64,000 nucleotides of DNA from Phymatolithon calcareum (taxonomy: Eukaryota > Rhodophyta > Florideophyceae > Hapalidiales): assembly GCA_977006965.1 (NCBI GenBank), contig OZ345384.1, positions 186,001-250,000 on the forward strand. Direction: 5' to 3'. The notes beneath the pieces are model-generated. The model ran no database searches. It saw nothing but the letters and a program-made list of their open reading frames with translations, and was not told the origin of the DNA. Below, piece after piece: positions 63,080-64,000 of the stretch (position 1 is the first letter of the stretch; each line of letters begins with the position of its first letter). Made by a program: the position numbers and the translations under genes.

Positions 63080-63590
63080 CGAATCATGTTCGTAACTTTT
63101 TGCAACTGTACCGCTTTACAAGCGTTTTTGAAAAAGACAAGCGAAACACAAGCGAAACACAAGCGACTTACAAGCGTTTCCAAATCTTTAAGCGCGTGTA
63201 GCGCTGAAACCGCTTACGGGATTTAGTTCAAAACCGGTGTGCTTTTTAGATTTGGATGAGGGGAAAAAAGCACGCTATATTTTATGGACCGTCCATCTCT
63301 TCCCGAACCGTGCTTTTCAACATGCAAAACGCGATTGTTGCGAAATCAGTGTAGTTTTGCATTTTATAGGACGCCCGTGCCTCTTTAGGGCTGAAGGACG
63401 GTCAATTTTTTTGGTGTCTTTTTTAGTTAGCCTGGTAACCAAAAAAGGACAGCCAAAAGAATTATGATATAGACATCTCGGGGGGCTGTACAGAGCTTTG
63501 AAGTTCGACCTGCAAAAAGACAAGCGCTTGTCTTTTCGCTTAAGCTTTTCGCTTTTTTCGCTTGTAAATAAAGTTCCGTAACGTTTGAAA
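63080..63590. mobile_element. Possible small TIR element with AAGCG repeats
   Basis: GACAAGCGAAACACAAGCG and TTACAAGCG repeats at 63137-63178 face inverted relatives (CTTGTCTTTTCGCTT, TTTTTTCGCTTGTAA) at 63526-63567. Outer parts (CGTAACTTTTTGC and GTTCCGTAACG) also pair loosely. The ends are not fixed and no target duplication was found. Confidence 0.4.
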
Positions 63591-64000
63591 ATTTAAAATT
63601 GATCGAAATGATTGGCTCACTACACCAATGAACAATTGTGTACTTCCTCACAATTGCAAAGAAAATTCTTCGCATACTGCTTTTTGATTGGACACATTTC
63701 CAAACAATCAGAAGAAAAATCATCATGCTTCGCGATTCTGATGAGCTCCAACATCAAAAAAACTCTGAATCATCGAAAACATCGAAAAAACGCTATTTCC
63801 CGCAGCTCCCTGGTACTGTACTCAGACCTACTGTATAACACGCAACTGTCAAGTATCACTCCATTACCAAGCGAAAGTTGTACTTGAGAAGAGTAAAAAA
63901 TTTCTTTTTCAAAGATTGTCGAGAAAAAATGCTATTTCCCGCATCCTCCAGACGCCGAATACCGAATCGTGTTGCCAGCACAATGAATTTGGTGCTGCAA
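63591..64000. other. No gene seen
   Basis: AT-rich; short frames on both strands without recognisable domains. GCTATTTCCCGCA occurs at 63792-63804 and again at 63931-63943, with a similar A-rich lead. Confidence 0.4.

Noticed and set aside
1-64000. tRNA, rRNA or CRISPR arrays
   Set aside because: I found no cloverleaf with a proper T-loop, no rRNA-like stretch, and no regularly spaced direct repeats with unique spacers; the GTTCGA occurrences are in repeats.

Overview
The window looks like nuclear DNA from a eukaryote that I cannot place to a lineage. It has no bacterial operons, no rRNA or tRNA genes that I can see, and almost no intact host gene. It is densely packed with nested transposable elements and broken, duplicated gene fragments. 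The protein families I can recognise are eukaryotic: anoctamin/TMEM16 membrane proteins, a DDX41-type DEAD-box helicase, RecQ-like helicases with an OrsD-type zinc-finger protein beside them, LINE retrotransposons, a Ngaro/DIRS-type tyrosine-recombinase retrotransposon and a Crypton-like element. Repeated RecQ-like helicase pieces mixed with degenerate host genes resemble subtelomeric or heterochromatic DNA; that placement is inference.

Layout. Two long paralogous tracts organise the window. Tract a (about 896-10465) and tract b (about 34635-54331) share the same order: RecQ-like helicase fragment, 5'-truncated LINE A, OrsD/RecQ-associated coding remnant, anoctamin fragment, DDX41 tail, foldback repeat, small secreted-protein gene, CCHC zinc-knuckle ORF and another anoctamin fragment. 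Tract b keeps a DDX41 body that is deleted from tract a, and it carries two later insertions: a Ngaro element (46198-52993) and a Crypton-like element with terminal inverted repeats (54335-57006). A third, inverted set of the same modules (DDX41, anoctamin, OrsD/RecQ remnant) lies at 59820-63010.

Between the tracts: 9850-12395 is a large inverted repeat whose loop holds the best anoctamin N-terminal piece. 13334-18420 is a second large inverted repeat with a LINE inside. 18920-20399 is a secreted-protein gene split by a LINE. 22170-22527 is a LINE tail, 22985-24165 a TIR element, 23700-28400 a GC-rich stretch with no gene I can name, 26930-29383 an anoctamin pseudogene, 30260-30778 the longest copy of the secreted-protein gene, and 31594-34410 a RecQ C-terminal remnant next to a LINE that is itself interrupted by a Mutator-like non-autonomous element with a 10-bp target duplication.

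How it fits together. Most of the coding matter is fossil. The best-preserved elements are the Ngaro retrotransposon (near-identical split repeats, open Gag, RT and tyrosine recombinase frames, overlapping stop/start codons) and the Crypton-like recombinase (all catalytic residues present, but one stop and one frameshift). Several insertions can be dated relative to one another because empty sites and target duplications survive inside the window.
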